Source: Arctopsyche grandis (taxonomy: Eukaryota > Arthropoda > Insecta > Trichoptera > Hydropsychidae). From it: a stretch of 64,000 nucleotides of DNA. The notes under the pieces are model-generated. The model was not told the origin of the DNA, did no database searches, and worked only from the letters and a program-made list of their open reading frames with translations. The stretch is from assembly GCF_051622035.1 (NCBI RefSeq), contig NC_135360.1, positions 11,212,001 to 11,276,000 on the forward strand, written 5' to 3'. Positions 61,696 through 64,000 of the stretch are shown piece by piece. The position numbers and the translations under genes are program-made. Numbering within the stretch: position 1 is the stretch's first letter; every line of letters begins with the position of its first letter.

Positions 61696-62684
61696 ATATA
61701 CATATATATAAAACGGACGGTGTGTGTGTATATCCATATGTGCGAGTGAATCGATTTAAGTATGGAGATTTAAAAAAACAAATTTTAGTATTATCAAAAG
61801 TTTTTATATCGATTTTGTCTGCGATTTCAATTTCTATTCCGATTCCGGTTGTGGTTCCAGTTTCGATTCCTATTTCAGTTCCGGCAGTTACGACTTTGGT
61901 TGTGACTTCAGTGACGATTACGATGACAATTGTTGTTGTTTGTTATTATTATTACTATACGTCTAATTTTATTTTAATGCATGTATCAAATATTTTTCCG
62001 AAACCATCCGTTGAAATATCAACGGACACAACACTGTATGTATAGGTAATAAAAAGGTTAAAAATAAAAACACGGTAAAATTTTAAGCACGTGATTTGCG
62101 CGCTTTTGTTTTTTTATGCACCCAAAGGTTCAAAAGTAAAAAAAAAACTGGTCAAAGCAAAAACAAACATTCGTCAAAGGGCGGGAATTTGATACCCAAG
62201 CATGCATGCACACGAGAGCACGCACCTGAATACAAATACGTTCAACTCGAGTATTATTTGACAAAGTTGTAAATGTTATGAATTCCAAATATTAAATTCT
62301 GCGAAAACCACCAAACACTTGCATACATACATATATGCACGGCAAAATTCGACCGAAACTTTGGGTATTTTGGTTTCGTAGGTATATCAGGTTCTAGAAT
62401 TTCATTATGCCGCAGTACATACCCACCGCTACGACGGAAAATCCGCGAGATTTTCTAAAGAATTCGATTGAATAGAATGTATGTATGTACTATGTAGCTG
62501 CTCGCTATTGAACATTAGCGGCAATTTTCACGGTATAATTTATTACATCTCGATTAAATGATCACAAACTCGTCTGCGGAATCTGTGATTCTTCATCGTT
62601 ATTCGCAATTTGTTTTCGGTGTTTGATAGTGTCGTTGTTAATTAATTTTCTGGACGTGTCGCAAAGCCTTCGGCGTGAATGTAT

Positions 62685-62745
62685 GTACGTACGTACATAT
62701 GTATGTACATACGTATATACATACATACATATGTATACGTGGATA
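62685..62745. repeat. Palindromic TACGTACATATG simple repeat
   Basis: Alternating TGTA/TACA/TACG tetranucleotides form short self-complementary blocks. The same motif type recurs near 63050 and 63885, as in many insect genomes. Confidence 0.85.
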
Positions 62746-64000
62746 GGAGGAGCTTTGCGTTTTCGTATTCATTCGACATCGTGTGTACAAAAGCGTCTGG
62801 TTTCGTGAAGAGAAGAATCCCGACCGCTCGCTTCGTCGGATGCTGAAGTTTTAATGAATGTGCTTTGTCGAGATGGACTCGAGGGTGTTTGTCCACGAGG
62901 TGATGATACAGGATCATAGCATGGGAATATTTTTTTTCAACCCATCAAATGCGAACGATGCAAAGTTTTTTTTTGGGTAGTGAGGCATGAATAACCGTCG
63001 CCCAGAACCCAAATGAGATAAGAATAGAGCTTGTGAAATCGATATACGTATGTATGTATGTACATATTTGATATATGTAAATATCAATGTTCAACTTCTT
63101 TCATATTACAACCAGTAAAAACTATGGATTCTTTTAAAAAACGTTTCATAAAAAAAATCCAATATAAGTGAAACTATTCCAAGCGTACATATGTATATAC
63201 ATACCAGTGGTGTGGTGGCTAGTCTCCTAAAATTTAAAAACATCAACAATTTAATTACAATGAATTCAAATCGTTGTCCATATTGATATTGTTCACTCGG
63301 ATTAGCGAAGTTCAGGAACCGGAATCGGCCCTACCTGAGGTAGTGGTAGTGGATTGTTATGGTATGGTCTGCCGCGTCGCTCACTTGCACGGCCTCGCCG
63401 CCTCAATTCTGTTTCCTTCGCAGTACTGGCGAATTGTAGCGTATAGGCGTTCCGTCGAAGACAAAACATTTTTTTAATTTATCCGTCTCTTCAAGCTTTA
63501 ATTTATTCGTCTCAAAAATGAAAAAAATATACTCATCACTTCAAGTTTCCACATGACTTCATCCATTTATCTTTCCTGTGGCCTTTTTTGCACCCTTTTA
63601 CATTCTCTCAGGTACCATTCGAGCACTTCTTTCGTCCATGTATCGTCCGTTATTTTAGCTACGTAGCCCGCCCATTACCATATTAATTTATTTAAATAAT
63701 CAAATCGTAGACTCTTTCGAAGGAAAGTTTACACCGTTGATATAAAGTCTAGTTTTAGCACATGACAAATATAATTATATTATCTTGAGATTTAGCTTCT
63801 AAGAAAAACTAGTTTTTTCCTTTTAAATACGTGAAAAGTTAGCTCAAATAAATTTTAAATTAATAATTAAATATGAACATATACATATGTACATATGTAT
63901 ATTGTATGTACATTGTATATGTATAAATCAAAGTAAACTAGTTGAACTATCCATTTGATGGAGGCAAAGATTTCACTTGGGAAATAATAGTTCTACTTTA

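Larger units (their letters stand above)
60047..64000. other. Right-hand non-coding region
   Basis: This is probably the first intron and 5' flank of the dipeptidase gene. It holds a SINE-like sequence (60400-60560), a possible hAT end near 61130-61168 (complement CAGTGGCGGATTTAC), a hAT MITE (61471-61695), a TTCCGATTCC-like degenerate hexamer run (61800-61960) and palindromic TACGTACATATG repeats (62685-62745). I see no coding exon that I can support. Confidence 0.55.

Noticed and set aside
61722-62045. A 107-codon valine/isoleucine/serine-rich membrane-like protein
   Set aside because: The hydrophobic pattern comes from a degenerate TTCCGATT-like hexamer run. There are no splice edges, no family and no codon bias.

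Overview
This window is nuclear DNA from an insect. It is AT-rich, the genes have short GT-AG introns, and it carries many DNA-transposon relics, TA/CA/TACATATG-type microsatellites and 5'-truncated LINE tails. The repeat style resembles Lepidoptera or close relatives, but nothing here fixes the order. I see no prokaryotic-style operons, CRISPR arrays, rRNA genes or intact tRNA genes.

Layout. Positions 1-19,498 are gene-poor. They hold three 5'-truncated LINE tails, a local tandem duplication, a Helitron-like element filled with two GC-rich tandem arrays (7,073-9,359), and a cluster of hAT-type elements (about 10,700-18,350). From 19,499 on is a run of housekeeping genes: MTG2/GTPBP5 (+), alanyl-tRNA synthetase (-), WDR82 (+), mitochondrial aspartyl-tRNA synthetase DARS2 (-, 14 coding exons spread over 9.5 kb), LSM4 (+), NDUFS6 (-), POFUT1 (+), the DEAD-box helicase UAP56/DDX39B (-), a (6-4) photolyase (+), aprataxin (+) and a membrane dipeptidase (-, first coding exon not found).

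The genes share broad themes: translation (two aminoacyl-tRNA synthetases), mitochondrial function (MTG2 in mitoribosome assembly, DARS2, NDUFS6 of complex I), RNA handling (LSM4, DDX39B, and WDR82 in H3K4 methylation/termination complexes) and DNA repair (photolyase, aprataxin). I see no sign of co-regulation beyond close divergent pairs (DARS2/LSM4, NDUFS6/POFUT1, DDX39B/photolyase), whose shared spacers are loaded with small inverted-repeat elements.

The most unusual observation is DARS2. Spliced by eye it has three consecutive anticodon-binding OB-fold modules, each opening with a C-G-(E/D) motif, and the introns fall at equivalent places in each module. The predicted protein is 907 aa, against about 645 aa for human DARS2. 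Second is the Helitron-like element whose array repeats the GCGAAGC mini-hairpin about nineteen times. Third is a set of hAT-type elements with perfect 8-bp target duplications, several nested in one another, with unoccupied sites preserved in paralogous copies inside this same window. All exon joins were read by eye from splice motifs and reading frame; no search was run.
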